Positions 33,074-42,394 are shown, counted from the stretch's first letter. The stretch is DNA of 64,000 nt from UBA6197 sp047638075 (GCF_047638075.1 NZ_JBLJBV010000018.1:1-64000), one strand, 5' to 3'. Translations and numbers: made by a program. Notes: a model not told the origin generated them from the sequence alone.

Positions 33074-34152
33074 GCGTCCTGACCCTTGAAAACCTGTCGA
33101 AATCCTTTGGGCCCGTTGGTGCGGTGCGCGACATCAACCTTTCACTGCGGCCGGGCGAGCGCACGGCAATCGTGGGGCCGTCGGGCTGTGGCAAGACAAC
33201 GCTGCTGCGCCTTATCGCCGGGTTCGAGGCGCCGACGACCGGGTGCATCCTGCTGGACGGGGTGCTGATCGCGGACGCCACTACCAGCCTGCCGACACAT
33301 TTGCGCGGTATTGGCCTGGTCGCGCAGGATGGTGCGCTGTTTCCGCACCTTTCCGTTGCCGACAATATCGGCTTTGGCATCGCGACCAAAGCACCCGACC
33401 GCGCGCAGATCATCGCAGATGTGGGGCATCTTGTCGGGCTGTCGAAACCCTCGCTTGCGCGCTATCCGCACGAGTTGTCAGGTGGCCAGCAACAGCGCGT
33501 CGCATTGGCCCGCGCGATGGTGCGCAAACCGCGCCTGATGCTGCTGGACGAGCCGTTTTCGTCGCTGGATACCGGCCTGCGCGCGGAAATGCGCAAGGCC
33601 GTCACCGCCGTGCTGGCCAAGGCCGGGATCGCGTCGATCCTGGTCACGCATGACCGGGTTGAGGCCCTGTCTTATGGCGATCAGATCGCGGTCATGCACG
33701 AGGGGCATTTTGCACAGGTCGGCCCGCCACGCGCGCTATATCGCAAACCGCGCAACCGGCTGACGGCCGAATTTCTGGGGGATGCGATCATCTTGCCCGC
33801 AACGCTGCGCGCGGGCATGGCGCATTGTGCATTGGGCCACCTGCCCGTCGATGAACCAAAGGCGCGCGACCACGCCTTGATCCTGCTGCGCCCTGATCAG
33901 CTACATCTGCACCCCTGTCACAACCCGCGCGATGACGGCATCCCCACGGTCGAAATCCTTGAGGTCGAATTCGGCGGGGCCGATTGCAGCATCAGGATGC
34001 GGCCCATTGCGGTGCCCGGAACGGCCGCCACCCATGATGCAACCTTCAATCTGCGCCAACCGTCCGATCTGCCCCTGTGCACGGGTGATATTGCCGCCGT
34101 TACCATCACCGGCACCGCCCATGTTCTGGACGATGATCCGCCTGCGGCCTGA
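33070..34152 (+). CDS. fbpC: ferric iron ABC transporter ATP-binding protein (FbpC-type)
   Basis: 360 aa. It has Walker A GPSGCGKTT, signature LSGGQQQRVALARAM, Walker B LMLLDEPFSSLD and the switch His in LVTHDRVEA. A C-terminal TOBE-like domain from about residue 245 holds LLRPDQLHL and the stretch VEFGGADCSIRM, as in the FbpC/PotA group. I start it at ATG 33070, overlapping the permease stop by 4 bases; a longer frame would lie inside the permease gene. Convergent with the esterase gene 14 bases away. Confidence 0.9.
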   Translation: MSVLTLENLSKSFGPVGAVRDINLSLRPGERTAIVGPSGCGKTTLLRLIAGFEAPTTGCILLDGVLIADATTSLPTHLRGIGLVAQDGALFPHLSVADNIGFGIATKAPDRAQIIADVGHLVGLSKPSLARYPHELSGGQQQRVALARAMVRKPRLMLLDEPFSSLDTGLRAEMRKAVTAVLAKAGIASILVTHDRVEALSYGDQIAVMHEGHFAQVGPPRALYRKPRNRLTAEFLGDAIILPATLRAGMAHCALGHLPVDEPKARDHALILLRPDQLHLHPCHNPRDDGIPTVEILEVEFGGADCSIRMRPIAVPGTAATHDATFNLRQPSDLPLCTGDIAAVTITGTAHVLDDDPPAA

Positions 34153-34166
34153 TCCCGCAAACCGCC

Positions 34167-35060
34167 TCAGGCCATCCGTGCGATTGCCGCGATGATTGCG
34201 GCAAAGCTGCGCCTTGCGCGGTCGCTGGTGCGGCGGGCGCGCAGATAGCCGTGAACCAGTTGCGGTTCATTGCGCCAATGGGCGGGCACGCCGGCGGCGG
34301 TCAGGCGCAGGGCATAGTCGCGGGCGTCATCGCGTAGCGGGTCCACATCGGCGCTGACCAGAAAAGCGGGGGGCAGGCCGGTCAGATCTGGCGCGCACAG
34401 CGGGGCGGCCAGCGGGTCTGTGGCGCTATTGTCCGGGCCGTGCAGCATGGCGCGGTAAGACGCCAGATCCTGGGTACGCAGCATCGGGGCCATGGCGTTT
34501 TCAGTGTAGGAGGGCGCGGTTTGATCACCGCCCAGACCCGGATAGATCAGCACCTGACCCAGCGGCATTGGCCCCGCCATATCGCGCATGGCAAGACACA
34601 GCGCCGCCGCCAGATTGCCGCCTGCGCTGTCGCCCGCGACCACACCCTGCCGGCCCTGACCGGCCAGCGCCCGCCAGACCGCCTGCACATCGGTGATTTG
34701 CGCCGGGTAGCGGTGTTCCGGGGCCAGCCGGTAATCGGCCGATACCACGGTCAGGCCGGTCGCATCGGCAATCTCGGCGCAGACATCATCGTGGCTGTCC
34801 AGCCCGCCGACCACAAAGCCGCCGCCGTGCAGGTATAGCACGAACGCCCCCCGATCGACGCCGTAAACCCGGCACGGCACACCGCCGATACTGCGGTCTT
34901 CGACGGCCAGCCCTTCGGGGCGCGGCGCGCGAAAGCGGGCGCACATCTGATCATAATAGCGACGGTTCTCGGTCGCGCTGGCACCGTTGGAGTCTGGTGG
35001 GTAGGCATCATCGGTGCGGGCGATGAAATCCAGAACCTCGGGGTCGGTGATTTGGCTCAT
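34167..35060 (-). CDS. alpha/beta hydrolase, hormone-sensitive-lipase (HSL) family esterase
   Basis: 297 aa. The oxyanion HGGGFVVGG, nucleophile GDSAGGN (Ser at about 146), acid Asp in SADVDPLRDD and catalytic His in QLVHGYL define the HSL-type carboxylesterase family. Its start (ATG 35060) overlaps the stop of the Dpp-type ATPase gene by 4 bases, so it is the last gene of the carnitine operon. Given the context, I infer a role in hydrolysing an acylcarnitine or another ester of the imported compound, making free carnitine for the dehydrogenase. A general esterase is the fallback. Confidence 0.85.
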   Translation of the reverse strand: MSQITDPEVLDFIARTDDAYPPDSNGASATENRRYYDQMCARFRAPRPEGLAVEDRSIGGVPCRVYGVDRGAFVLYLHGGGFVVGGLDSHDDVCAEIADATGLTVVSADYRLAPEHRYPAQITDVQAVWRALAGQGRQGVVAGDSAGGNLAAALCLAMRDMAGPMPLGQVLIYPGLGGDQTAPSYTENAMAPMLRTQDLASYRAMLHGPDNSATDPLAAPLCAPDLTGLPPAFLVSADVDPLRDDARDYALRLTAAGVPAHWRNEPQLVHGYLRARRTSDRARRSFAAIIAAIARMA

Positions 35061-36673
35061 TTGACTGGCTCCGATTGCGCCGCGATGCGTTGGGTCAGCC
35101 AATCGGGGTCGGGTTCGGGGACCGAGGCCAGAAGATCAGCGGTATAGGGGTGCAAAGGCGGGGTCAGGACATCTTCTTTTCTTCCCGCATCCATGACCTG
35201 ACCCTGACGCATGACCACCACCTCATCCGCGATTGCGCGGACGGTGGCAATGTCATGGGTGATGAACATGTAGGAAACACCGGTTTTGTCCTGAAGCCGG
35301 CTCAGCAGGCGCAAGATATCTTCAGCAACCAACTGATCAAGCGCGCTGGTGACCTCATCGCAGATGATGAAGGTGGGTTCGGCGGCCAGCGCGCGGGCAA
35401 TGCCGATGCGCTGTTTTTGCCCCCCTGAAAGAGCGCCCGGCAAACGGTCGAGGTAGTCGGCCGGGTCCAGTTCGATCTGCTCCATCAGCTCATTCAGGCG
35501 GGTGTTCAGCGCGGTGCCGGTCAGGCCATGGTAGAATTTCAGCGGGCGGCCCAGGATCTGGCGCAGGGTCTGACGCGGGTTCAGCGCGGTATCGGCCATC
35601 TGATAGATCATCTGCACCGTGCGCAGCTGTTCGCGGCTGCGGTCCGCCAGACGCGGCGGCAGTGGCTGGCCGTCCAGTTCAACCAGACCCTGGCGCTGCG
35701 GCAAAAGCCCGGTGATCACACGGGCGGTCGTGGATTTGCCGGACCCGGATTCGCCCACCACCGCAACCGTCGCACCGCGGGGCACCTCAAAGCTGACATC
35801 GCGCAACACGTCTGACGCACCATAGCCCGCCGTAATCCCCTGCAACCGCAGCGCCGGAAATTCGGCCTTGGGCAAGACCCGGTCGGCGCGGCGAAAATTG
35901 CGCACCGCCCAAAGCGAACGGGTATAGTCTTCTTTCGGGGTCTCCATCATCTGCCGGGTCGGGGCCTCTTCAACCTCGCGGCCGTGGCGCATGACCTTGA
36001 TCTTGTCGGCCATCTGCGCGACCACGGCCAGATCATGGGTGATGTAGATCGCGGCGGTGCCGAAATCACGCACCGCGCTGCGGATTGCGGCCAGCACGCC
36101 GACCTGAGTGGTGACATCCAGCGCGGTCGTGGGTTCGTCAAAGACGATCACATCGGGGCGACAGGCCATCGCCATGGCCACCATCGCGCGCTGCAATTGC
36201 CCGCCTGAGACCTGATGCGGAAAGCGCAGGCCGAAATGGTCCGGGTCGGGCAGGTGCATCCGTTTGTAAAGGTCGCGGGCGAAAGCCTCGGATTCCTGAC
36301 GCGACGCGGTGCCGTGAATCTGCGGCCCCTCCAGAAACTGGGCCATCAGCCGCCAGGCGGGGTTGAAACTGGCCGCCGCCGACTGCGCCACATAGGCGAT
36401 ACGCCGGCCACGGATGTTGCGTGCAGCACGGCCCGAAAGGTGGGCCAGATCCGTGCCATCAAACAGGATCTTGCCGCCCGAAATGCGGCAACCGGGGGCC
36501 GAATAGCCCATCGCCGCCAGCCCCAGCGTTGATTTCCCGGCCCCCGATTCCCCGATCAGGCCGACCACCTCGCCGCGGTTCAGTTGCAGGTTGACGCCAT
36601 GCAGGATCGGCGTCCAGCCGTCCTCGCCGCGCGCGTCGACTTTCAGTCCCTGGATGTCCAGCAAGGGTGCCAT
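35057..36673 (-). CDS. dipeptide/nickel-type ABC ATPase, DppD-DppF fusion
   Basis: 538 aa with two complete ATPase units. The first (about 1-260) has GESGAGKST, SGGQLQRAMV and DVIVFDEPTTALD. The second (about 275-520) has GESGSGKST, SGGQKQRIGIA and FIICDEVTSALD. Each is of the peptide/opine type. The fusion replaces separate DppD and DppF proteins. It powers the DppBC channel encoded just upstream in the same operon, 3 bases away. The operon's other enzymes point to carnitine or a conjugate as cargo, not peptides. Confidence 0.88.
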   Translation of the reverse strand: MAPLLDIQGLKVDARGEDGWTPILHGVNLQLNRGEVVGLIGESGAGKSTLGLAAMGYSAPGCRISGGKILFDGTDLAHLSGRAARNIRGRRIAYVAQSAAASFNPAWRLMAQFLEGPQIHGTASRQESEAFARDLYKRMHLPDPDHFGLRFPHQVSGGQLQRAMVAMAMACRPDVIVFDEPTTALDVTTQVGVLAAIRSAVRDFGTAAIYITHDLAVVAQMADKIKVMRHGREVEEAPTRQMMETPKEDYTRSLWAVRNFRRADRVLPKAEFPALRLQGITAGYGASDVLRDVSFEVPRGATVAVVGESGSGKSTTARVITGLLPQRQGLVELDGQPLPPRLADRSREQLRTVQMIYQMADTALNPRQTLRQILGRPLKFYHGLTGTALNTRLNELMEQIELDPADYLDRLPGALSGGQKQRIGIARALAAEPTFIICDEVTSALDQLVAEDILRLLSRLQDKTGVSYMFITHDIATVRAIADEVVVMRQGQVMDAGRKEDVLTPPLHPYTADLLASVPEPDPDWLTQRIAAQSEPVK

Positions 36674-36676
36674 GGA

Positions 36677-37504
36677 TTACTCCTTCAGGCCCGAGGCGCG
36701 GTGAAGCATCCAATCCACCACGAAGTTGACCGCCACCGTCAGCACCGCAATCGCCGCCGCCGGAAGCAAGGGGGTGATGTCGCCAAAGGTGATCAGCGCG
36801 GCATTGTCGCGCACCATGGAACCCCAGTCCGCCATCGGCGGCGGCATCCCCAGACCCAGAAACGACAGCGATGAGATGGTCAGAAACACAAAGCAGAACC
36901 GCAGCCCGAATTCCGCGACCAAGGGCGCCGCGATATTGGGCAGCACCTCGTAGCGGATCAGCCACCAGATGCCTTCGCCGCGCAGTTGGGCGGCCTCGAC
37001 GTAATCCATCACCATCACGTTCATGGCGGTGGCGCGTGCCAGCCGAAACACCCGCGTCGCATCCAGCACCGCGATGACCATCACCAGATTTGTGACCCCC
37101 GGCCCCAGTGCCGACAGCGCCAGCAGCGTAAAGATCAGCGCCGGCACCGCCATCAACAGATCGACCAGCCGCGACAGGCCCATATCGACCCAGCCCCCCA
37201 GCGCCGCCGCCAAAAGCCCCAGCACCGCCCCTATGATGAAGGCAAGGAAGGTGGTCAGCACAGCAACCCCAACGGTATTGCGCGCGCCCCAGATCAGCCG
37301 CGAAAGCATGTCGCGCCCCAGCGCATCGGTGCCCAGGATATAGTCGCCGCCCCATGGTTCAAACTGGGCGCCAACAATTTCAGCCTCGCCAAAGGGGGCC
37401 AGCAGCGGCGCGCCAATGGCAACAACCGCATAAAGCGCGATCAGCACCATCCCCAAAAGGGCGGTCAGCGGGATATGGCGCAGGGTGCGTGTCAGGTTTG
37501 CCAT
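36677..37504 (-). CDS. dipeptide-type ABC permease (DppC-like)
   Basis: 275 aa, about six membrane helices. It has the N-terminal OppC-type region, LLAPFGEAEIVGAQFEPWG and GTDALGRDMLSRLIWGAR, which is diagnostic for DppC/OppC, and the EAA loop DYVEAAQLRGEGIWWLIRYEVLPN. The start at 37504 (MANLTRTLRH) is preferred because the gene then begins 4 bases after the DppB stop. Partner of the DppB-like permease. Confidence 0.87.
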   Translation of the reverse strand: MANLTRTLRHIPLTALLGMVLIALYAVVAIGAPLLAPFGEAEIVGAQFEPWGGDYILGTDALGRDMLSRLIWGARNTVGVAVLTTFLAFIIGAVLGLLAAALGGWVDMGLSRLVDLLMAVPALIFTLLALSALGPGVTNLVMVIAVLDATRVFRLARATAMNVMVMDYVEAAQLRGEGIWWLIRYEVLPNIAAPLVAEFGLRFCFVFLTISSLSFLGLGMPPPMADWGSMVRDNAALITFGDITPLLPAAAIAVLTVAVNFVVDWMLHRASGLKE

Positions 37505-37508
37505 GCCG

Positions 37509-38480
37509 CTACCTCGGGTGCAGAAGGCGCGGGTTGGTGGCAATTGCCAACACATCGGCCAGAAGGTTCAGCGAAATATAGACCGCCGCAAAGATCAGCG
37601 CGCAGGCCTGCACCACTGCAAGGTCACGGTTGGTCACGGAATCGACCATCAACTGGCCCAGACCGGGATAGACAAAGACCACCTCGACAATCACCACGCC
37701 AGTGATCAGCCACGCGACATTCAGCGCGATCACGTTGATCACCGGGGCCAGCGCGTTCGGCAGCGCGTGGCGCACCACCACCCGCGAGTTCGACGCACCC
37801 TTCAGCCGCGCCATCGCGATATAGGGCGCGCCCAGCACGTTGACCACCGCCGCGCGCGTCATCCGCATCATATGCGCGGTAACCACCAAAACCAGCGTCA
37901 CCGCAGGCAGGAATGCGCGGGTCAGCATATCCCACAGGTCGGGGCGGGGGCCAAAACTGGCCATCGAGGGAAAGATCCCCAACCGGACCGACAGCCAATA
38001 CATCAGGATGTAGGCGATGAAAAACTCAGGGAACGAAATCGCGGAAAGCGTCAGCGTATTGATCACCCGGTCAAACCAGCTACCGCGCCACAGCGCGGCC
38101 AGCAGCCCCAGCACCACCGCCAGCGGCACGGCAATGACCGCCGCATAGCCCGCCAGAAACAGCGTATTGCCCAAACGCCCCGCCAGCAGTTCGGAAACCG
38201 GGCGACCATTGGCCAGCGATTGGCCAAAATCGCCCTGCACGATACCGCCAACCCAATCCAGGTAGCGATAGACGATAGGCCGGTCCAACCCCAGTTCACG
38301 CCGGAAGGCGGCCACGGTTTCCGGCGTCGCGGATTGGCCCAGCACCTGCTGCGCGATATCGCCGGGCAGCAGGCTGACAGCCAGAAACACCAGCACCGAA
38401 ATCAGCCATAGCGTGCCAAGGCCAAGGCCAATCCGGGTCAGGATCATGCGGCGCAGCGCGTGGCCTTGTGCGCCACTCAT
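37509..38480 (-). CDS. dipeptide-type ABC permease (DppB-like)
   Basis: 323 aa, about six membrane helices. The N-terminal RMILTRIGLGLGTLWLISVLVFLAV is the classic DppB first helix. GLDRPIVYRYLDWVGGIVQGDFGQSL follows in the periplasmic loop, and the EAA-type loop IAMARLKGASNSRVVVRHALPNA is present. Its start overlaps the carnitine dehydrogenase stop by 4 bases. It forms the channel with the DppC-like protein for the binding protein encoded two genes upstream. Confidence 0.87.
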   Translation of the reverse strand: MSGAQGHALRRMILTRIGLGLGTLWLISVLVFLAVSLLPGDIAQQVLGQSATPETVAAFRRELGLDRPIVYRYLDWVGGIVQGDFGQSLANGRPVSELLAGRLGNTLFLAGYAAVIAVPLAVVLGLLAALWRGSWFDRVINTLTLSAISFPEFFIAYILMYWLSVRLGIFPSMASFGPRPDLWDMLTRAFLPAVTLVLVVTAHMMRMTRAAVVNVLGAPYIAMARLKGASNSRVVVRHALPNALAPVINVIALNVAWLITGVVIVEVVFVYPGLGQLMVDSVTNRDLAVVQACALIFAAVYISLNLLADVLAIATNPRLLHPR

Positions 38481-39931
38481 GCGCCCTTACCAATGCTGCG
38501 GATACCTTGCCCGGCATGAAGGGGGGGGGCGTCGGTTTCCTGCGCGGCAAGCGCATCAAACCGCGCCAAAAGCGGGGCGGGCATAGGCACGGCGCGCCCC
38601 GCAACGGTATCCACATGCAAGATCATGTGTTCGCCGGTTGCCACCTCGACGCCATCATCGGTGCGGATGCTGTGATGCAGGCGAAAGCGTTTGGCGTCAT
38701 GCCCCAAAAGCCGGGTTTCCACAGAAAGCTTGGCCCCGGCCGAGGTTTCCGCCAGATGCCGGATATGGGTTTCAACCGTATAGGCGGAATGGCCGGTGCC
38801 GCGGTAGGCCTCATCCAGCCCAACGTGAATCATCAGCGCGTCCGTCGCATCGCCCATCACCTGAAGATAGCGAAATTCGGTCATATGGCCATTGTAGTCG
38901 ACCCAGTCGCCGCGCACCAGCGCGTGGTGCAACACCAGCGGATAGCCCACCGGTGCAGGCACGGCGCGGGCATAAAGCCGGTTCTCCATTTCGCGCAAGG
39001 TCTGGCCCGCGCCCCAGTCATTGGCCTTCAGAGCCTGCAAGATGCCAATCAGGTTGTCATCACGAATCCGCTCCAATTCGCGGATCGAATGGGCGCCGGA
39101 CTGCGCATCGGATTGTTCGGCAATCATGTCGATCAGCGCATCGTCAAGGTCGGGCACATCCATCAGCTTGGTCCAGGGCCATTTCAGCGCAGGGCCGAAT
39201 TGCGCCAGAAAATGCCGCATCCCGGCCTCGCCCCCGGCGATGCGGTAGGTTTCAAACAGACCCATCTGCGCCCACCGCAGGCCAAAGCCATAGCGGATGA
39301 TGTCGTCGATTACCTCGGTCGTGGCGATACCGTCCTTGACCAGCCAAAGCGCCTCGCGCCAGATCGCTTCCAGCAGACGGTCCCCGATATGGGCGTCAAT
39401 TTCGGCGGCGATCACGGCGGGTTTCATGCCAACACTGCGCAAAAGATCGCAGCATTTCACTACCGCTGGGGCGTCGGGTGCGCCGCCGACAATTTCGACC
39501 ACGGGCAACAGGTAAACCGGGTTGAAGGGGTGCGCCACAAGGATGCGGTCAGGGTGTTTGGCGCCTTGGCGCAATTCTGACGGCTTGAACCCCGAGGTGG
39601 AGGAACCGATCACCGCATCCGCCGGGGCCGCGGCCTCGATCTCGGCCAGAATCCGGTGTTTCAGGTCCAGCCGTTCGGGCACGCTTTCTTGAATGAAACC
39701 GGCGCCCTCGACCGCCTCGGCAATCGAGTCCGCCCAGATCAGCCGCCCCGGTTCGGGCAGCGGTGCCAGCAGCATCCGCTGATAGGCGCGGGTGGCATTT
39801 CCAACCACCTCGCCCAAAACGCGGCTGGCTTCGGGGTGGGGGTCATAAACGGTGACGTCATGCCCGTTCAGAAGAAAACGGGCAATCCAGCCGCCACCGA
39901 TAACGCCGCCGCCAATGGCTGCAATCTTCAT
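38477..39931 (-). CDS. lcdH: L-carnitine dehydrogenase fused to betainyl-CoA thioesterase
   Basis: 484 aa, two enzymes in one. Residues 1-320 are a 3-hydroxyacyl-CoA-dehydrogenase-type fold, with GGGVIGGGWIARF, ESVPERLDLK and the catalytic His in AHPFNPVYLLPVVEIV, the signature of carnitine 3-dehydrogenases. Residues about 335-475 are a hot-dog thioesterase with GDWVDYNGHMTEFRYL. The first half makes 3-dehydrocarnitine and the second hydrolyses betainyl-CoA to glycine betaine. The BKACE protein two genes upstream supplies the step between. A run of nine C (38521-38529) lies near the 3' end. Confidence 0.9.
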   Translation of the reverse strand: MKIAAIGGGVIGGGWIARFLLNGHDVTVYDPHPEASRVLGEVVGNATRAYQRMLLAPLPEPGRLIWADSIAEAVEGAGFIQESVPERLDLKHRILAEIEAAAPADAVIGSSTSGFKPSELRQGAKHPDRILVAHPFNPVYLLPVVEIVGGAPDAPAVVKCCDLLRSVGMKPAVIAAEIDAHIGDRLLEAIWREALWLVKDGIATTEVIDDIIRYGFGLRWAQMGLFETYRIAGGEAGMRHFLAQFGPALKWPWTKLMDVPDLDDALIDMIAEQSDAQSGAHSIRELERIRDDNLIGILQALKANDWGAGQTLREMENRLYARAVPAPVGYPLVLHHALVRGDWVDYNGHMTEFRYLQVMGDATDALMIHVGLDEAYRGTGHSAYTVETHIRHLAETSAGAKLSVETRLLGHDAKRFRLHHSIRTDDGVEVATGEHMILHVDTVAGRAVPMPAPLLARFDALAAQETDAPPLHAGQGIRSIGKGA

Positions 39932-41475
39932 GCTGCCCACCACCGCTCGACGATCTTCCAGCCGTCAAGGAAGCGGTTGTTGGCCACCTCTCCATGGGCA
40001 ACCTTGTCGTTACGCACGTCAATGTAGTTCACGAAAACCGGGATCACCGTGCCGCCGTCACTGCTGACCAGACCCTGCATTTCCGTATACATTTCGCGGC
40101 GCAGACCGTCGTCCAGTTCGGCGCGGGCCTTTAGCAGCAGTTCGTTGAAACGGGCGTTGTCCCAGTGGCTTTCGTTCCACTCGGCGCCTTTGGCATAGAC
40201 CAGGCTGAACATGTCATCCTCGGTCGGGCGGCCATTCCAGTAACTGGCGCAGAACGGCTTTTTCAGCCAGACGTTCGACCAGTAACCGTCTTCGGGTTCG
40301 CGGTGCACGTTAATGTCAATCCCGGCGGCCGACGCGGCCTGCTGATACAGCAGCGCCATATCCAGCGCCCCGACCGAGGCCGCATCGGACGACGACAGAT
40401 CAATCTTCAGCCCGTCCAGACCCGATTGTTTCAGGTAATGGCGCGCCTTGTCGGGGTCATAGTCGTTTTTCGGCAGATCGGCGGCATAGTAGCGGTTTGC
40501 CGGGGCAATCGGGCTGTCGTTGGCAATCTGACCATGGCCGCGCAACACCTTGTCCAGCACCTCTTGCCGGTTGATCGCGTGTTTCAGCGCCAGCCTGACA
40601 TTGGGGTCGTTGAAGGGGGCGGTGTCGCAAAACATCGGCATCGTGTAATGCGCGGTGCCTGTCACCTCGACCAGGGTCAGGCCGGGGCGACGCTCCAACA
40701 GGTGCAACGTGCCCAGATCGGGCGAGCTGATAACGTCAACCTCGCCGGTCATCAGCGCGTTTTGCCGGGCGGTCGCATCGTTGATCGTCAACAGCACGGC
40801 CTCGTCAAACCAGGCGCGGTCGGTCTTCCAGTAATCATCACGCCGCTTTAGCGTAAAGCGCACCCCCGGTTCATGTTCGACTAGCACATAGCCGCCACTG
40901 CCAAGACCCGACTGCCAGTCAAGTTTGCCATCGTCTTTCGCGGGCATGATGACGAAATGGTAATCCGAGGTCAGATAGGCAAAGTCCGCATTGCCGCTGG
41001 AAAGTTCAAACGCCACCGCGTTATCGCCATCGGCGCGGATGTCGATCACCTGCTCAAGCGAGCCCTTGGCCCCCGAAATCGTATCGTCGCCCCGGTGGTG
41101 GTTGAAGGATGCAATCACATCCGCCGGCGTCACCTTGCGCCCGTCCGAGAATGTCGCGCCATCGCGCAGGCGGAAGGTCCAGACCCGCGCTTCGCCATCC
41201 GGCTCATAGCTTTCGGCCAGTTCGGGAACGGCCTCGCCCTTGGCGTCAATCTCGACCAGCGTGTTGCATACGGCCAGCATCGCGGTCACCAGTGGCCCGG
41301 CGGCATAGGTGGCTGGGTCAATCGTGTCCGATGTCGCCCCGCCCACCTGCGCCAGGCGGATCGTGCCGCCACGGCGCGGTTCCTGGGCGCGCGCCCCCCG
41401 GGGCAGGATCAGCGTCGCGGCCCCCATCGCGGCTGTGCCCAGCATCAGGTTACGGCGTGATAGTTGAAAATCCAT
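39928..41475 (-). CDS. peptide/opine-type ABC substrate-binding protein
   Basis: 515 aa, family 5 solute-binding protein. The N-terminus carries a twin-arginine signal (SRRNLML) with cleavage near ARA-QEPR. The body has the usual RDGATFSDGRKVTPADVIASF block, the lobe-2 GGYVLVEHEPGVRF, and ends with FLDGWKIVERW. It overlaps the carnitine dehydrogenase gene by 4 bases. Family 5 proteins bind peptides, opines, nickel and other ligands; here the operon suggests carnitine, acylcarnitine or a related trimethylammonium compound. Confidence 0.87.
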   Translation of the reverse strand: MDFQLSRRNLMLGTAAMGAATLILPRGARAQEPRRGGTIRLAQVGGATSDTIDPATYAAGPLVTAMLAVCNTLVEIDAKGEAVPELAESYEPDGEARVWTFRLRDGATFSDGRKVTPADVIASFNHHRGDDTISGAKGSLEQVIDIRADGDNAVAFELSSGNADFAYLTSDYHFVIMPAKDDGKLDWQSGLGSGGYVLVEHEPGVRFTLKRRDDYWKTDRAWFDEAVLLTINDATARQNALMTGEVDVISSPDLGTLHLLERRPGLTLVEVTGTAHYTMPMFCDTAPFNDPNVRLALKHAINRQEVLDKVLRGHGQIANDSPIAPANRYYAADLPKNDYDPDKARHYLKQSGLDGLKIDLSSSDAASVGALDMALLYQQAASAAGIDINVHREPEDGYWSNVWLKKPFCASYWNGRPTEDDMFSLVYAKGAEWNESHWDNARFNELLLKARAELDDGLRREMYTEMQGLVSSDGGTVIPVFVNYIDVRNDKVAHGEVANNRFLDGWKIVERWWAA

Positions 41476-41506
41476 GGCAGTTCTCCCTGTTGTTCTTATT
41501 GCCCGC

Positions 41507-42394
41507 TTAGCGGCGGGTCAGCTTTAGCTTTTCGCGCACCTCGGCGGGGCCAATGATCCGCGCGCCCATGGCAGTCAGGATCGTTCCGGCCCGGTCAACC
41601 AGATCGCCGTTTGACGCCAGAACGCCCTTATCAAGCCAGATATTATCCTCCAGCCCGACCCGCACATTGCCCCCGGCCAGCGCGGCCTGCGCGACATAGG
41701 GCATCTGCATCCGGCCAATGGAAAACATCGAATAGACCCAGCCCGGTGGCACGTTATTGACCATCGCCATCAGGCTGTTGGTATCGGCGGGGGCGCCGTA
41801 GGGAATACCCATACACAGCTGAATCAGCACCGGATCGTCAATCAGCCCCTCATCCACCAGCGTTTTCGCCAGCCAAAGATGGCCAAGGTCGAACGCCTCG
41901 ATCTCGGGGCGCACACCGGCGGCCTTGATCCGGGCGGCCATCGCGCGCAGCGTGCCGGGGGTGTTGGTCATCACATAGTCGGCCTCGGCAAAGTTCATCG
42001 TGCCGCAATCAAGGGTGCAAATCTCGGGCAGCAGTTCCTCGACGTGGACCAGCCGTTCGGTCGCGCCGACCAGATCGGTCGCGGGCGACAGCGGCAGCGG
42101 TGCCTCGGCCGAGCCCAAAAGAATGTCGCCGCCCATTCCGGCGGTCAGGTTCAGCACCACATCGGTATCAGAATTGCGCACCCGGTCGACCACTTCGCGG
42201 TATAGCGCGGGGTCGCGCGACGGGGTGCCGGTCTTTGGGTCACGCACATGGACATGGGCAATGGCCGCGCCCGCCTTGGCCGCCTCGATACAGGCGTCGG
42301 CAATCTGGGCCGGCGTGACCGGAACCCGGTCCGATTTCAGATGGCTTTGCCCCGATCCCGTCACCGCACAGGTGATGAAAACATCGCGATTCAT
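41507..42394 (-). CDS. beta-keto acid cleavage enzyme (BKACE), dehydrocarnitine-type
   Basis: 295 aa BKACE/Kce family (formerly DUF849). The zinc ligands are visible in HVHVRDPKTG (two His) near residue 48 and VGLEDNIW (Glu) near residue 230. The family condenses a beta-keto acid with acetyl-CoA to give acetoacetate plus a new acyl-CoA. As first gene of an operon with carnitine dehydrogenase/betainyl-CoA thioesterase it almost certainly converts 3-dehydrocarnitine to acetoacetate and betainyl-CoA, as the CdhC enzyme does in Pseudomonas. It is divergent from a CdhR-like regulator. Confidence 0.9.
   Translation of the reverse strand: MNRDVFITCAVTGSGQSHLKSDRVPVTPAQIADACIEAAKAGAAIAHVHVRDPKTGTPSRDPALYREVVDRVRNSDTDVVLNLTAGMGGDILLGSAEAPLPLSPATDLVGATERLVHVEELLPEICTLDCGTMNFAEADYVMTNTPGTLRAMAARIKAAGVRPEIEAFDLGHLWLAKTLVDEGLIDDPVLIQLCMGIPYGAPADTNSLMAMVNNVPPGWVYSMFSIGRMQMPYVAQAALAGGNVRVGLEDNIWLDKGVLASNGDLVDRAGTILTAMGARIIGPAEVREKLKLTRR

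Noticed and set aside
37485..38411. 308-codon plus-strand frame over the DppB-like gene, rich in His, Gln and Arg
   Set aside because: This composition is the typical mirror of a hydrophobic permease read on the other strand.
38468..39580. 370-codon plus-strand frame inside the carnitine dehydrogenase gene
   Set aside because: Antisense to a well supported gene; its composition shows no domain, and its ends do not fit any operon.
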